Assembly (NCBI RefSeq): GCF_027497175.1
Contig: NZ_CP114901.1
Coordinates: 4,216,001 to 4,280,000 of the forward strand
Direction of reading: 5' to 3'
Length of the DNA: 64,000 bases
Source of the DNA: Verrucosispora sp. WMMD573
Lineage (GTDB): Bacteria; Actinomycetota; Actinomycetes; Mycobacteriales; Micromonosporaceae
In this document: positions 33,981 through 43,131 of the stretch, piece after piece
Position numbering within the stretch: position 1 is the stretch's first letter
Layout: every line of letters begins with the position of its first letter
Notes under the pieces: model-generated
Told to the model about the DNA's origin: nothing
Database searches by the model: none
Seen by the model: the letters and a program-made list of their open reading frames with translations, nothing else
Translations under genes and position numbers: made by a program

Positions 33981-35434
33981 GCGGAGTGCGCCGGTGGCTG
34001 GCGGGCTGGTCGCTGCGGACCCGCCTGGTGATCACCCTGGTCGCGCTGCTCGCCGTGGTCAGCCTGGCCATCGGCGGCCTCACCACCGTGGCGCTGCGGC
34101 AGTTCCTGATCTCCCGGGTGGACGAGCAGTTGCGCTTCACGCCCGGCGGGCGGCCCAGCGCCCCGTGGGAACCCGGCCCGGGCACCGGCCCGTGGGGCGA
34201 CGTGCGGGTACCGCGCGGCTTCCCGCCCGGCACGATCAGCGCCCAGGTCGTCCACGGCCGGGTCACCGAGGCGTGGACCCTGGTCGGCCGGCAGGAGCAG
34301 CCGGTACCGGTCGGCGAGGTGGGCGAGCTGGCCGACGTGCCCACCGACGGCCGGGCGCACAGCCTGAGCCTGGGGGACCGGGGCGGCTACCGGGTCGTGG
34401 CCCGGCAGTCGGCCACCGGGACGGTGCGGGTGCTGGGTGTGCCGCTGGCCGGCGTGCAGGAGACCGTCTGGGCGATGGTGGCCGCGCAGGCCGGGGTCAC
34501 CGCCATCGGCCTGCTCGTCGCCGGCACCGCCGGGGCGCTGATCGTCCGGGCCACGCTGCGTCCGCTGCGCCGGGTCGCCGCCACCGCCGCCCGGGTCAGT
34601 GAACTACCGCTGGACCGGGGCGAGGTGGCGCTCTCCGAACGCGTTCCGGCCGCCGACACCGACCCGCGTACCGAGGTCGGGCAGGTCGGCTCCGCGCTCA
34701 ACCGGATGCTCGGCCACGTCGCCGCCGCGCTCGCCGCCCGGCAGGCCAGCGAAACCCGGGTACGCCAGTTCGTCGCCGACGCCAGCCACGAACTGCGTAC
34801 GCCACTCGCGGCGATCCGTGGCTACGCCGAGGTGGCGCGCCGGGGTCGCGACGAGGTGCCGCCCGACGTGGCCCACGCGCTGCGCCGGGTCGAATCGGCG
34901 AGCACCCGGATGACCGGCCTCGTCGACGACCTGCTGCTGCTGGCCCGGCTGGACTCGGGCCGACCCTTGGCGGTCGAACCGGTCGACCTCACCGCACTGG
35001 TGGTGGACGCGGTGAGCGACGCGCACGTGGCCGGCCCCGAGCACCGCTGGCAGCTCGACCTGCCCGGGGCGGTCATCCGGGTGCCCGGTGATCCGGTGCG
35101 GCTGCACCAGGTGCTGGCGAACCTGCTGGCCAACGCCCGGGTGCACACCCCACCCGGCAGCACCGTCACCACCAGCCTGCGCCAGACCGGCGACGCCGCC
35201 GAACTCAGCGTCACCGACGACGGCCCCGGCGTACCTCCCGAGCTGCGGCCCGAGGTGTTCGAACGCTTCGCCCGCGGCGACAGCTCCCGGTCCCGCGCGC
35301 ACGGCAGCACCGGCCTCGGCCTGGCCATCGTCGCCGCCGTGGTGGAGGCGCACCACGGCGCCGTCGCCTTGGACTCCCGGCCGGGCCGCACCGTCTTCAC
35401 CGTCCGGCTACCCAACTCCACAGCCGACGCATAG
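33977..35434 (+). CDS. HAMP-type sensor histidine kinase
   Basis: A 485-residue kinase. Two membrane helices (about 15-35 and 165-187) flank an external sensor domain, then HAMP (about 188-250), the H-box FVADASHELRTPLAAIRGY and the ATPase motifs NLLANARVHTPPG, DDGPGVP and STGLGLAIV. It overlaps the regulator gene by 4 bp (GTG 33977). It belongs to the MprB/TcrY-like class. Signal unknown. Confidence 0.9.
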   Translation: MSGVRRWLAGWSLRTRLVITLVALLAVVSLAIGGLTTVALRQFLISRVDEQLRFTPGGRPSAPWEPGPGTGPWGDVRVPRGFPPGTISAQVVHGRVTEAWTLVGRQEQPVPVGEVGELADVPTDGRAHSLSLGDRGGYRVVARQSATGTVRVLGVPLAGVQETVWAMVAAQAGVTAIGLLVAGTAGALIVRATLRPLRRVAATAARVSELPLDRGEVALSERVPAADTDPRTEVGQVGSALNRMLGHVAAALAARQASETRVRQFVADASHELRTPLAAIRGYAEVARRGRDEVPPDVAHALRRVESASTRMTGLVDDLLLLARLDSGRPLAVEPVDLTALVVDAVSDAHVAGPEHRWQLDLPGAVIRVPGDPVRLHQVLANLLANARVHTPPGSTVTTSLRQTGDAAELSVTDDGPGVPPELRPEVFERFARGDSSRSRAHGSTGLGLAIVAAVVEAHHGAVALDSRPGRTVFTVRLPNSTADA

Positions 35435-35479
35435 GCGAGGCACGGCGGCACGACAGCTCCCCGGCCGAGGCTGGCCGGC

Positions 35480-37588
35480 ATGGACAGCACACGCAATCCG
35501 TCGCACCCGTCCGGGGCACCCACCGCCTCAGCCGACCCTTCGGCCCCCTCGACCGCCTGGGTACGGCCGGCCCTGGCCGCGTTGCTGCTGGCCACCGGGC
35601 TGCTCTACCTGTGGGGCCTGGGCGCCTCCGGCTGGGCCAACTCCTACTACGCCGCGGCGGCGCAGGCCGGCTCGCAGGACTGGACGGCCTTCTTCTACGG
35701 CTCGTCGGACGCGGGCAACTCGATCACCGTCGATAAGACACCCGCCTCGCTGTGGCTGATGGCGCTCTCCGTACGCCTGTTCGGTCTGAACAGCTGGGCG
35801 CTGCTGGTGCCGCAGGCGCTCTGCGGGGTGGCCACGTTCGGCCTGCTGTACGCCGCAGTGCGCCGTTGGTACGGGCCGATCGCCGGCCTGATCGCCGGCG
35901 GGGTGCTCGCCGTGACGCCGGTGGCCACGCTGATGTTCCGGTTCAACAATCCGGACGCGTTGCTGGTGCTGCTGCTGGTCGCCGCCGCGTACGCCACGGT
36001 CCGCGCCCTGGAGACGGCAAGCACCCGGTGGTTGGTGCTGGCCGGCGCCCTGGTCGGCTTCGGCTTCCTGACCAAGATGCTCCAGGCGTTTCTGGTGCTG
36101 CCGGTCCTCGCGGCGGTGTATCTGATCGCTGCGCCGACCACGCCGGGCCGCCGGCTCCGGCAGGTGCTGATCGCGGGGCTGGCTGTGGTAGTGGCCGCCG
36201 GTTGGTGGGTGGCGGTGGTCGAGCTGGTGCCCGCCGCGCACCGCCCGTACATCGGCGGGTCGCAGTCCAACAGCGTGTTGGAGCTGACCCTCGGCTACAA
36301 CGGTCTCGGTCGGATCACCGGCAACGAGGTGGGCAGCGTCGGCGGTGGCGGCGGGCCGGGCGGCGGCGGCCCGTTCTCCGGGCAGGCCGGCCCGCTGCGC
36401 ATGTTCGGCGGGCAGGTCGGCGGGCAGATCTCCTGGCTGCTGCCGGCCGCATTGATCCTGCTGGTGGCCGGGCTGGTGCTGGCCGGCCGGGCGGCGCGTA
36501 CCGACCGGGCGCGGGCGGGGCTGCTGCTCTGGGGCGGCTGGCTGCTGGTCACCGGCGGGATCTTCAGCTACATGTCCGGCATCTTCCACGAGTACTACAC
36601 GGTGGCGCTGGCACCGGCGGTCGCCGCGCTGGTCGGCATCGGCACGACCCTGCTCTGGCAGGCCCGCGCCGTCGCGTCGAGGGGACGCCGGATCGCGTCC
36701 ACCCTGGTCCTCGCCGGCACCGTCGTCGTCACCGCGGTGTGGTCGGCGACGCTGCTGAACCGTACCTCCGACTGGTATCCGTGGCTGCGTACCGCCGTAC
36801 TGGTCGGCGGGCTGATCGCGGTGTCGACGCTGCTGCTGGCCCACCGGCTGGTCCGCCGCGCGGCCGTCCCGGCGTTGCTGGTCAGCGCGGCGGTGGCGCT
36901 GGCCGGGCCGGCCGCGTACGCGATGCAGACCGCAGCGACCCCGCACACCGGCGCCATCCCGACCGCCGGTCCGCAGGCGCGCGGCGGTATCGGGCCGGGC
37001 GGGGGCGGACGTTTCGCCGACGGCCCTTACGCCGGCCGCTTCGACGGCACCGGTCGACCCGGCGATGGCCGGTCCGGCTTCGGCCCGCCGGGCGGCGGCG
37101 ACGGTACCGCCGGGCGCCCGCCTGTGGGCCAGATACCCGGCGGCGCGGCCTTCGGTGGTCAGGTTCCCGGGGGGTCGGAGGCAGCCGGGCGGACCGGAGC
37201 GAACCGTGGCGGCCCAGGTGGTCTGCTCGACTCCCGGACGCCGAGCGCGGAGCTGCGGGAGCTGCTGGAACGCGACGGCGACGACTACACCTGGATCGCG
37301 GCCACCGTCGGCTCCAACAACGCCTCCGGCTACCAGTTGGCCACCGGCCGGCCGGTGATGGCGGTGGGCGGCTTCAACGGCAGCGACCCGTCGCCCACCC
37401 TCGCGCAGTTCCAGCGGTACGTGGCCGACGGCAGGATCCACTGGTTCCTCGGCGGGGGTGGCTTCCGGGGCACCAACGGCGGCAGCTCCGCCTCCTCGGA
37501 GATCGCCGCCTGGGTCGCGGCGAACTTCCCGGCGCAGACCGTCGACGGGGTCACCCTCTACGACCTGAGCAGCGGAAGGCAGGGGTGA
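35480..37588 (+). CDS. GT39-type membrane glycosyltransferase
   Basis: A 702-residue protein of the ArnT/PMT-like family. It has about a dozen hydrophobic segments, the early acidic-region motif SVDKTPASLWL-type (here TVDKTPASLWL) and FRFNNPDALL. Gly-rich external insertions (about 285-300 and 495-570) separate the membrane part from a C-terminal domain of about 130 residues (LRELLERDGDDYTW to TVDGVTLYD). The enzyme should transfer a sugar from a lipid donor outside the membrane. It follows the two-component genes and is encoded just before its likely donor synthase. Confidence 0.88.
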   Translation: MDSTRNPSHPSGAPTASADPSAPSTAWVRPALAALLLATGLLYLWGLGASGWANSYYAAAAQAGSQDWTAFFYGSSDAGNSITVDKTPASLWLMALSVRLFGLNSWALLVPQALCGVATFGLLYAAVRRWYGPIAGLIAGGVLAVTPVATLMFRFNNPDALLVLLLVAAAYATVRALETASTRWLVLAGALVGFGFLTKMLQAFLVLPVLAAVYLIAAPTTPGRRLRQVLIAGLAVVVAAGWWVAVVELVPAAHRPYIGGSQSNSVLELTLGYNGLGRITGNEVGSVGGGGGPGGGGPFSGQAGPLRMFGGQVGGQISWLLPAALILLVAGLVLAGRAARTDRARAGLLLWGGWLLVTGGIFSYMSGIFHEYYTVALAPAVAALVGIGTTLLWQARAVASRGRRIASTLVLAGTVVVTAVWSATLLNRTSDWYPWLRTAVLVGGLIAVSTLLLAHRLVRRAAVPALLVSAAVALAGPAAYAMQTAATPHTGAIPTAGPQARGGIGPGGGGRFADGPYAGRFDGTGRPGDGRSGFGPPGGGDGTAGRPPVGQIPGGAAFGGQVPGGSEAAGRTGANRGGPGGLLDSRTPSAELRELLERDGDDYTWIAATVGSNNASGYQLATGRPVMAVGGFNGSDPSPTLAQFQRYVADGRIHWFLGGGGFRGTNGGSSASSEIAAWVAANFPAQTVDGVTLYDLSSGRQG

Positions 37589-38817
37589 CCGCGATGATCA
37601 CCTCGACCGGTTCCCGCGCCGCCGTACAGGCCCGGCCCGGCGCCTCGAACCCGGTACTGGACGTCGTCGTCCCGGTCTACAACGAAGAGGTCGACCTCGG
37701 CCCGGGCGTCCGGCGACTGCACGCCCACCTGGCCGAGCACTTCCCGTACCCGTTCCGGATCACCATCGCCGACAACGCCAGCATCGACGGCACCCTGGCC
37801 GTCGCCGAGGCCCTCACCGTCGAGCTGCCCGAGGTTCGGGTACGGCACCTGTCCGCCAAGGGCCGCGGGCGGGCCCTGCGGGCGGCCTGGTCGGCGTCGG
37901 AAGCGCCGGTGCTGGCATACATGGATGTCGACCTCTCCACCGATCTCGCGGCGCTGCTGCCGCTGGTCGCGCCACTGATCTCGGGTCACTCCGACGTGGC
38001 CATCGGTACCCGGCTGGCGCGTGCCGCCCGGGTGGTGCGCGGTGCCCGGCGGGAGGTCATCTCCCGGACATACAACCTGCTGCTGCGCGGCACCCTGGCG
38101 GCCCGGTTCTCCGACGCGCAGTGCGGGTTCAAGGCGATCCGGGCGGACGTGGCCCGCGAGCTGCTGCCACTGGTGCAGGACACCGGTTGGTTCTTCGACA
38201 CCGAGTTGCTGGTGCTGGCGCAGCGGGCCGGACTACGCATCCACGAGGTGCCGGTCGACTGGGTCGACGACCCGGACAGCCGGGTGGACGTGGTGGCCAC
38301 CGCCGTGGCCGATCTGCGCGGCATCGGTCGCCTCGGCCGGGCGCTGCTGACCGGAGCGCTGCCCTTGGCCGACCTGCGCGCCCAATTCGGTCGGGCACCG
38401 CTTGCGGTGCCGCCGGGGCAGGTGCCGGCCGGGCTGCCCCGGCAACTGGTCCGGTTCGCCGCCGTGGGGGTGGCCAGCACCTGCGCGTACCTGCTGCTGT
38501 TCACGCTGACCCGGGGTGCGCTTGGTGCGCAGCCGGCGAACCTGCTGGCGTTGCTGCTCACCGCGGTGGCCAACACCGCCGCCAACCGGCGGCTCACCTT
38601 CGGCATCACCGGACGCCGGCACGTCAGCCGGCACCACGTGCAGGGACTGCTGGCGTTCGCTCTCGGCCTCGCGCTCACCAGCGGGTCGCTGGCCATCCTG
38701 CACGCTGCCGCCACCCCGGCCCGTTCGGTGGAACTAGCCGTGCTCCTGACGGCCAACCTCGCCGCCACCGTCCTACGCTTCACCCTCCTCCGCCTAGCCA
38801 TGCACCACCACCCCTAA
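37585..38817 (+). CDS. GT2 polyprenyl-phosphate glycosyltransferase fused to GtrA-like domain
   Basis: A 410-residue protein. A DPM1-like GT2 domain (about 20-255) has the opening VVVPVYNEEVDL and the DXD-type motif AYMDVDLSTDL. A GtrA-like four-helix membrane domain occupies about 290-405. Such fusions make polyprenyl-phosphate sugars and help flip them. It is co-translated with the GT39 gene (GTG 37585 overlaps TGA) and presumably supplies its lipid-linked donor. Confidence 0.9.
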   Translation: MTAMITSTGSRAAVQARPGASNPVLDVVVPVYNEEVDLGPGVRRLHAHLAEHFPYPFRITIADNASIDGTLAVAEALTVELPEVRVRHLSAKGRGRALRAAWSASEAPVLAYMDVDLSTDLAALLPLVAPLISGHSDVAIGTRLARAARVVRGARREVISRTYNLLLRGTLAARFSDAQCGFKAIRADVARELLPLVQDTGWFFDTELLVLAQRAGLRIHEVPVDWVDDPDSRVDVVATAVADLRGIGRLGRALLTGALPLADLRAQFGRAPLAVPPGQVPAGLPRQLVRFAAVGVASTCAYLLLFTLTRGALGAQPANLLALLLTAVANTAANRRLTFGITGRRHVSRHHVQGLLAFALGLALTSGSLAILHAAATPARSVELAVLLTANLAATVLRFTLLRLAMHHHP

Positions 38818-38832
38818 CACCCGGTCAGCCCT

Positions 38833-38895
38833 TGTTGATCATGAGGTTGGCGGCACTTTTCAAGATCGAAATTGCCGCCAACCTCATGATCAACA
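38833..38895. repeat. 23-bp-arm inverted repeat (REP-like)
   Basis: Arms 38833-38855 and 38873-38895 are perfect complements (TGTTGATCATGAGGTTGGCG start). The 17-nt loop is AT-rich and contains AAGATCG. It lies 16 bp after the GT2-GtrA stop. It may act as terminator, but the sequence type recurs as an intergenic repeat in related genomes, as far as I recall. Confidence 0.65.
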
Positions 38896-38975
38896 GGGTG
38901 GGGCGGGGTTGTGGGTGAGGCGGTGGGGGAGGGGGTGGGGTGGGAAATGGGGTGGGGGAAGTGGGCGGTTGTGCC
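38896..38975 (+). repeat. G-rich tract with potential quadruplex
   Basis: About 80 bp with more than ten runs of three or more G on the plus strand and almost no C, unlike the surrounding sequence. It directly follows the inverted repeat. A G-quadruplex is plausible. Confidence 0.5.
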
Positions 38976-39091
38976 CGACTGGAGGCGATGAGCGGCGTAC
39001 GGTGGCATAGGTCCGGCCAGGCCGCCCGAATCCTCGATGTGAGCTTATGGCGGTTGGTGTCGGTTTATGACGGCAGAGGAAGGAGCGGTCG

Positions 39092-39241
39092 GTGAACCAC
39101 CTGGCCTACCTGGACGCGGGATCCGGCAGCCTGATCGTGCAGGCGGTGGTCGGCGGGATCGCCGGGATCGCGGTGGCGGCCAAGCTCTACTGGCGCAGGC
39201 TCGTCAGCCGATTCCGCCGCCAGCCCACCGACCAGAGCTGA
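39092..39241 (+). CDS. 49-residue small membrane protein
   Basis: A protein with GTG start and GGAAGGAG ribosome-binding site. It reads AYLDAGSGSLIVQAVVGG at the start, then a hydrophobic segment, then WRRLVSRFRRQ. One membrane helix (about 14-30) and a basic C-terminus are clear. The gene starts a co-directional set with the methyltransferase and sulfatase-like genes. Similar tiny proteins precede such loci in actinobacteria. Function unknown. Confidence 0.7.
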   Translation: MNHLAYLDAGSGSLIVQAVVGGIAGIAVAAKLYWRRLVSRFRRQPTDQS

Positions 39242-39251
39242 CCCCGAGCCG

Positions 39252-40757
39252 ATGGTGATCCCGGACCTTGGCCGGTCGCCCGCCGGCCCGCCGCCCCACC
39301 CGGCTCGCGCACGACCGGCCCCGCTGCATGTCGGCCCTCGGCCGGAGCCCGGCTCGTTCCGCGACCCGGCCAACCGGGTGTTCCACGCCGGCGACGACGT
39401 GCTGCGCGCGCTCGACCGGAGCGCCGCCGAGGACTGGCGTGCCCTCGCCGACAGCGGCTTCTTTCCGCCGTTGCTCGCCGCCGGCAAGGTCTGCGGCACC
39501 GAGGAACTGCCGGCGGAATCGCCGTTGCGGGAGCTGCCGACCGGTCCGGCGTCCTCGGGCTGGGCGACGGTGCTTCGGCACGAGCGCGTTCCGTTCGTCT
39601 CACACCCGTACGAATGGTCCTTCGCCATGCTGCGCGACGCCGCGCTGCTGCACCTGGAGATCCTCCGGGCCGCCCTGCCGGCGGGCTTCACCACTAAGGA
39701 CGGCTCGGCGTACAACCTCCAGTGGCGCGGCACGGATCCGGTCTTCATCGACATCGGGTCCTTCACCCGGCTGCGCGACGGTGAACCCTGGGCCGGCTAC
39801 CGTCAGTTCTGCCAGACGCTGCTCTACCCGCTGATGCTCGGCGCCCACCTGGGGCTGGCCTTCCACCCGTGGCTGCGGGCCCAGGTCGACGGCGTCGAGC
39901 CGGAGCAGATGGGACCACTGTTCCGGGGCACCCGTCGGCTGTTGCCCGGCGTGCTCACCCACGTCCACCTGCACGGCTCCGTGCAGCGCCGCAGCGCCGC
40001 CACCAGCACCTCCGACGTACGCGCCCAGTTGCGCGACGCCGGATACACCCGTGAGCTGGCCGTGGCCACCGTGCGGGGGCTGGAGAAGCTCGTCCGCCGC
40101 CTGGATCATCAGCCGGCCGCCACCCACTGGGTCGACTACCAGCACACCTGCGGCTACTCCGGCGACGACCGGGCGGGCAAGGAGCGCTTCGTGGTCGCCG
40201 CGCTCAACGCCGGCGGTCGCCGCCGGCTCGTGCTCGACCTGGGCGCCAACGATGGACGGTACGCCCGCCTCGCCGCCCGGCATGCCGACTACGTGGTCGC
40301 CGTGGAGCAGGACCCGGCGGTGGTCGACCGGCTCTACCGCACCCTGCGGGGCGCGGGCGAACGGCAGGTGCTGCCGTTGGTGATGGATCTGGCCGATCCG
40401 TCCCCCGGTGGTGGCTGGCGCGGCATCGAACGGGCCTCGTTCGCCGACCGGGCCAACGCGGACACCGTGCTCGCCCTGGCCCTGGTGCACCACCTGGCGA
40501 TCGGACGCAACGTGCCGCTGCCGGAGGTGCTGACCTGCCTCGCCGGTCTCGCCGCACCCGGCGGCCGGCTGGTGGTCGAGTTCGTCCACCCGGACGACCC
40601 GATGGCGGCCCGGCTGCTGGCCAACAAGCCCGACGGCATCTTCCCCGACTACCGGCGGGATGCCTTCGAGGCGCTGCTCGCCGGCCACGGCACCGTCGAG
40701 GACCGGCTGGAGCTGCCCTCGGGTACCCGCACCCTGTACCGGGTGGCGCTTCCGTGA
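39252..40757 (+). CDS. Class I SAM-dependent methyltransferase with N-terminal extension
   Basis: A 501-residue protein. The C-terminal methyltransferase domain (from about 325) has the SAM motif VLDLGANDGRYARLAA and VAVEQDPAVV. The first 300 residues contain an unassigned domain with PYEWSFAMLRDAALLHL and a helical FCQTLLYPLML segment. The stop overlaps the next ATG/GTG start (GTGA at 40754-40757). Substrate unknown; a surface glycan or lipid is likely given the neighbour. Confidence 0.82.
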   Translation: MVIPDLGRSPAGPPPHPARARPAPLHVGPRPEPGSFRDPANRVFHAGDDVLRALDRSAAEDWRALADSGFFPPLLAAGKVCGTEELPAESPLRELPTGPASSGWATVLRHERVPFVSHPYEWSFAMLRDAALLHLEILRAALPAGFTTKDGSAYNLQWRGTDPVFIDIGSFTRLRDGEPWAGYRQFCQTLLYPLMLGAHLGLAFHPWLRAQVDGVEPEQMGPLFRGTRRLLPGVLTHVHLHGSVQRRSAATSTSDVRAQLRDAGYTRELAVATVRGLEKLVRRLDHQPAATHWVDYQHTCGYSGDDRAGKERFVVAALNAGGRRRLVLDLGANDGRYARLAARHADYVVAVEQDPAVVDRLYRTLRGAGERQVLPLVMDLADPSPGGGWRGIERASFADRANADTVLALALVHHLAIGRNVPLPEVLTCLAGLAAPGGRLVVEFVHPDDPMAARLLANKPDGIFPDYRRDAFEALLAGHGTVEDRLELPSGTRTLYRVALP

Positions 40758-42883
40758 CCGATCGCCCCGGCACCGGAGCCGAGGCGAGCAGCAGCGGTGC
40801 CGCCCGGCCGGGCGGCACCGCCGACGGCGATCCGACGCCTGACGGATCCGGGCTCCCGGCCGCCGGGGAGCCGGCCCGCCGCGTACGGCGGTGGTGGGGT
40901 CCGGGCGGCTGGCGAGCCGAGAGCCGGCGGCTGCTGGAGGTGGCCGCGCTGGTCGGGCTGGTGATCACTCAGCCGTTGCTGGACATCCTCGGCCGCAGTC
41001 CGGACTTCTTCCTGTTCCACCGGGCCGATCGGGGCGAGATTCTGCTGCTGGTGGCCCTGGTCGCGGTGCTGCCGACGGTGGCGCTCGGGCTGCTGGGCCT
41101 GCTCGCCGGCCTGGCCGGAGTCGCGGTGCGGACGGTCACCCACAGCCTGCTGCTCGGGCTGCTGGTCGCCGCGCTGGCGGTGCAGGTGGGCCGGCACACC
41201 ATGCCGCTGCGGGGCGTACCGCTGCTGCTGGTGGCGCTGGCGATCGGTGCCGCCGCGGCCATCGCCCACCGCCGCTGGACGGCCCCCGGCCGGGTGCTGC
41301 GCCTGGCGGCCGTCGGTCCGCCGATCTTCGTCGGGTTGTTCCTGTTCGCCTCGCCGACCGGGCCGGTGGTGCTGCCGCTCGGCGACGGCGGCGTGGCGGG
41401 CACGGCGACCGGCAACCGACACCCGCCGGTGATCATGCTGATCCTCGACGAGCTGCCGCTGGTCTCCCTGCTCGACGCCGCCGGTGGCGTCGACGCGACG
41501 CGGTTCCCGCACTTCGCCGAGCTGGCCGCCGCCTCGACCTGGTACCGCAACGCGACAGGGGTCAGCGGATGGACCCCGTACGCGCTGCCGGCGATGCTGA
41601 CCGGCCGCTACCCGGCGGAGCCGTACGCCCCGCACTACTCGCACTATCCGGACAACCTCTTCACCGCCCTCGGCGGGCTGTACGACATCCGCGCCGAGGA
41701 GAGCATCACCCGGCTCTGCCCACCGAGCCGCTGCGAGCAGCCGGTCACCCCGGAACAGGGGATCGGCGTGCTGGTCCGCGAGACGGCACAGCTGCTGCGC
41801 CAGGTGACCGCGCCGCACGACAGCCGGATCGACCCGGAGGACTCCTACCGTGAACGCACCGCCGAGGAGGCCGGCATCGACGCCGCCGAGCCGGTGCCGA
41901 CCGACCCGAAGTTCCGCTGGGACAGCCTCAACGTCAACCAACCGGCCCGGTTCACCAGCTTCCTCGCCGGCCTGACCCCGTCGGCACGACCTACCCTGCA
42001 CTTCCTGCACCTGCTGATGCCGCACTCGCCGTGGGCGTTCCTGCCGTCCGGGGCGCGGTACGAGGCACCGGAGGACTTCCCGAACGAGGGTGACGGCTGG
42101 GTGGACCTGGCCCGCGCCCGGCATCTCGCCCAGCTCGGCTACACCGACCGACTGATCGGCGAGACGATGCGTACGCTGCGCGCCAGCGGCCTGTGGGACG
42201 AGGCGCTCGTGGTGGTCACCGCCGACCACGGGGTCAGCTTCACCAAGGGTGTGCAGGGACGCGGCGAGGACGCGATCCGGGCCGCCGCCGACGAGGTGGC
42301 CTGGGTGCCGCTGTTCGTCAAGACACCTGGCCAGCGCGGCGGGCGGGTCGACGACCGCAACTGGCAACACGTCGACCTGCTGCCGACGGTCGCCGACGAG
42401 ACCGCCATCCGGCTGCCCTGGCGGGTCGACGGTCGTTCCGCCCGGCAGGCGCCCCGCACCGACGCGGGCAAGGTCTTCTACGACCGGCCGTCCCAACCGA
42501 TGCCGATCAGCGGCGGAGTGCCGGCCGCGCCGCCACCGGCGGCACCGCATCGGCTGGTCGGCACCGCCGTGGGCGCGGTGCCGACCGCCGGCAGCGCCCG
42601 GGTCGGTGGGCGGGACGCCTTCCGCGCCGTCGATCCCGACGAGGGTGTGCTGCCCGGCATGATCTGGGGCACCGTCGATGACGACATCCCCGACGGCGCC
42701 GAACTGGCGGTGGCCGTCAACGGCACCGTCGCGGCGGTGGTCCCGGTGGTCGCCCCGGACCCCGGCGGCCGACGCTTCGCGGCGTTGCTCGCCGACGACC
42801 GGCACTTCCGGGCCGGCGCCAACCGCCTCGACCTCTACCTGGTCGACCAGGACGGTCGGCTTCGTCAGCTGTCGATCTCCTGA
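40754..42883 (+). CDS. Membrane sulfatase-like / phosphoglycerol-transferase-family enzyme
   Basis: A 709-residue protein. A disordered N-terminus and about five membrane helices (about 60-205) precede an external alkaline-phosphatase-superfamily domain (from about 225). Metal and nucleophile motifs are MLILDELPL, the Thr in SGWTPYALPAMLTG and VVTADHGVSF. The Thr nucleophile favours phosphotransferase chemistry as in LtaS over sulfatase chemistry. The long Pro/Ala-rich segment near 580 links to a C-terminal domain. It is co-translated with the methyltransferase. Confidence 0.8.
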   Translation: MTDRPGTGAEASSSGAARPGGTADGDPTPDGSGLPAAGEPARRVRRWWGPGGWRAESRRLLEVAALVGLVITQPLLDILGRSPDFFLFHRADRGEILLLVALVAVLPTVALGLLGLLAGLAGVAVRTVTHSLLLGLLVAALAVQVGRHTMPLRGVPLLLVALAIGAAAAIAHRRWTAPGRVLRLAAVGPPIFVGLFLFASPTGPVVLPLGDGGVAGTATGNRHPPVIMLILDELPLVSLLDAAGGVDATRFPHFAELAAASTWYRNATGVSGWTPYALPAMLTGRYPAEPYAPHYSHYPDNLFTALGGLYDIRAEESITRLCPPSRCEQPVTPEQGIGVLVRETAQLLRQVTAPHDSRIDPEDSYRERTAEEAGIDAAEPVPTDPKFRWDSLNVNQPARFTSFLAGLTPSARPTLHFLHLLMPHSPWAFLPSGARYEAPEDFPNEGDGWVDLARARHLAQLGYTDRLIGETMRTLRASGLWDEALVVVTADHGVSFTKGVQGRGEDAIRAAADEVAWVPLFVKTPGQRGGRVDDRNWQHVDLLPTVADETAIRLPWRVDGRSARQAPRTDAGKVFYDRPSQPMPISGGVPAAPPPAAPHRLVGTAVGAVPTAGSARVGGRDAFRAVDPDEGVLPGMIWGTVDDDIPDGAELAVAVNGTVAAVVPVVAPDPGGRRFAALLADDRHFRAGANRLDLYLVDQDGRLRQLSIS

Positions 42884-43131
42884 CCGGTCCGTCGAGCCGC
42901 CGAGGGCGGCACGCCCGCCGGTCCGCGATCTTCCTCGTCCCGCCTCTTTGCACACTACGTGCGCCTTTCATGCCTGTCCGTCCCGGTCGTCGGGGTTTCC
43001 CGGCGCTTCGGTCGGGAATCGGGTGACGCATGCCTCACCGCCGAACCACGAGCGGCGGTGTTGCCGCAACCGCAATTACGGTAGAAGCGAAGGCAATTCA
43101 ACGTAGATCTGCCGGCGAAGCGAGGAACCAC
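42884..43131. promoter_or_regulatory. Upstream region of citrate synthase
   Basis: 248 bp, AT-richer from 42945 to 43110. TTGCCG at 43060 and an AT-rich patch ATTACGGTAGAAG at 43075 could be promoter elements, though spacing is poor. Confidence 0.35.

Noticed and set aside
35752..37584. Long plus-strand frame upstream of the GT2-GtrA gene
   Set aside because: Shadow of the GT39 gene; only the part after GTG 37585 has protein character.
40649..42955. 768-codon minus-strand frame
   Set aside because: Antisense shadow of the sulfatase-like gene, low-complexity Arg/Gln/Gly composition.
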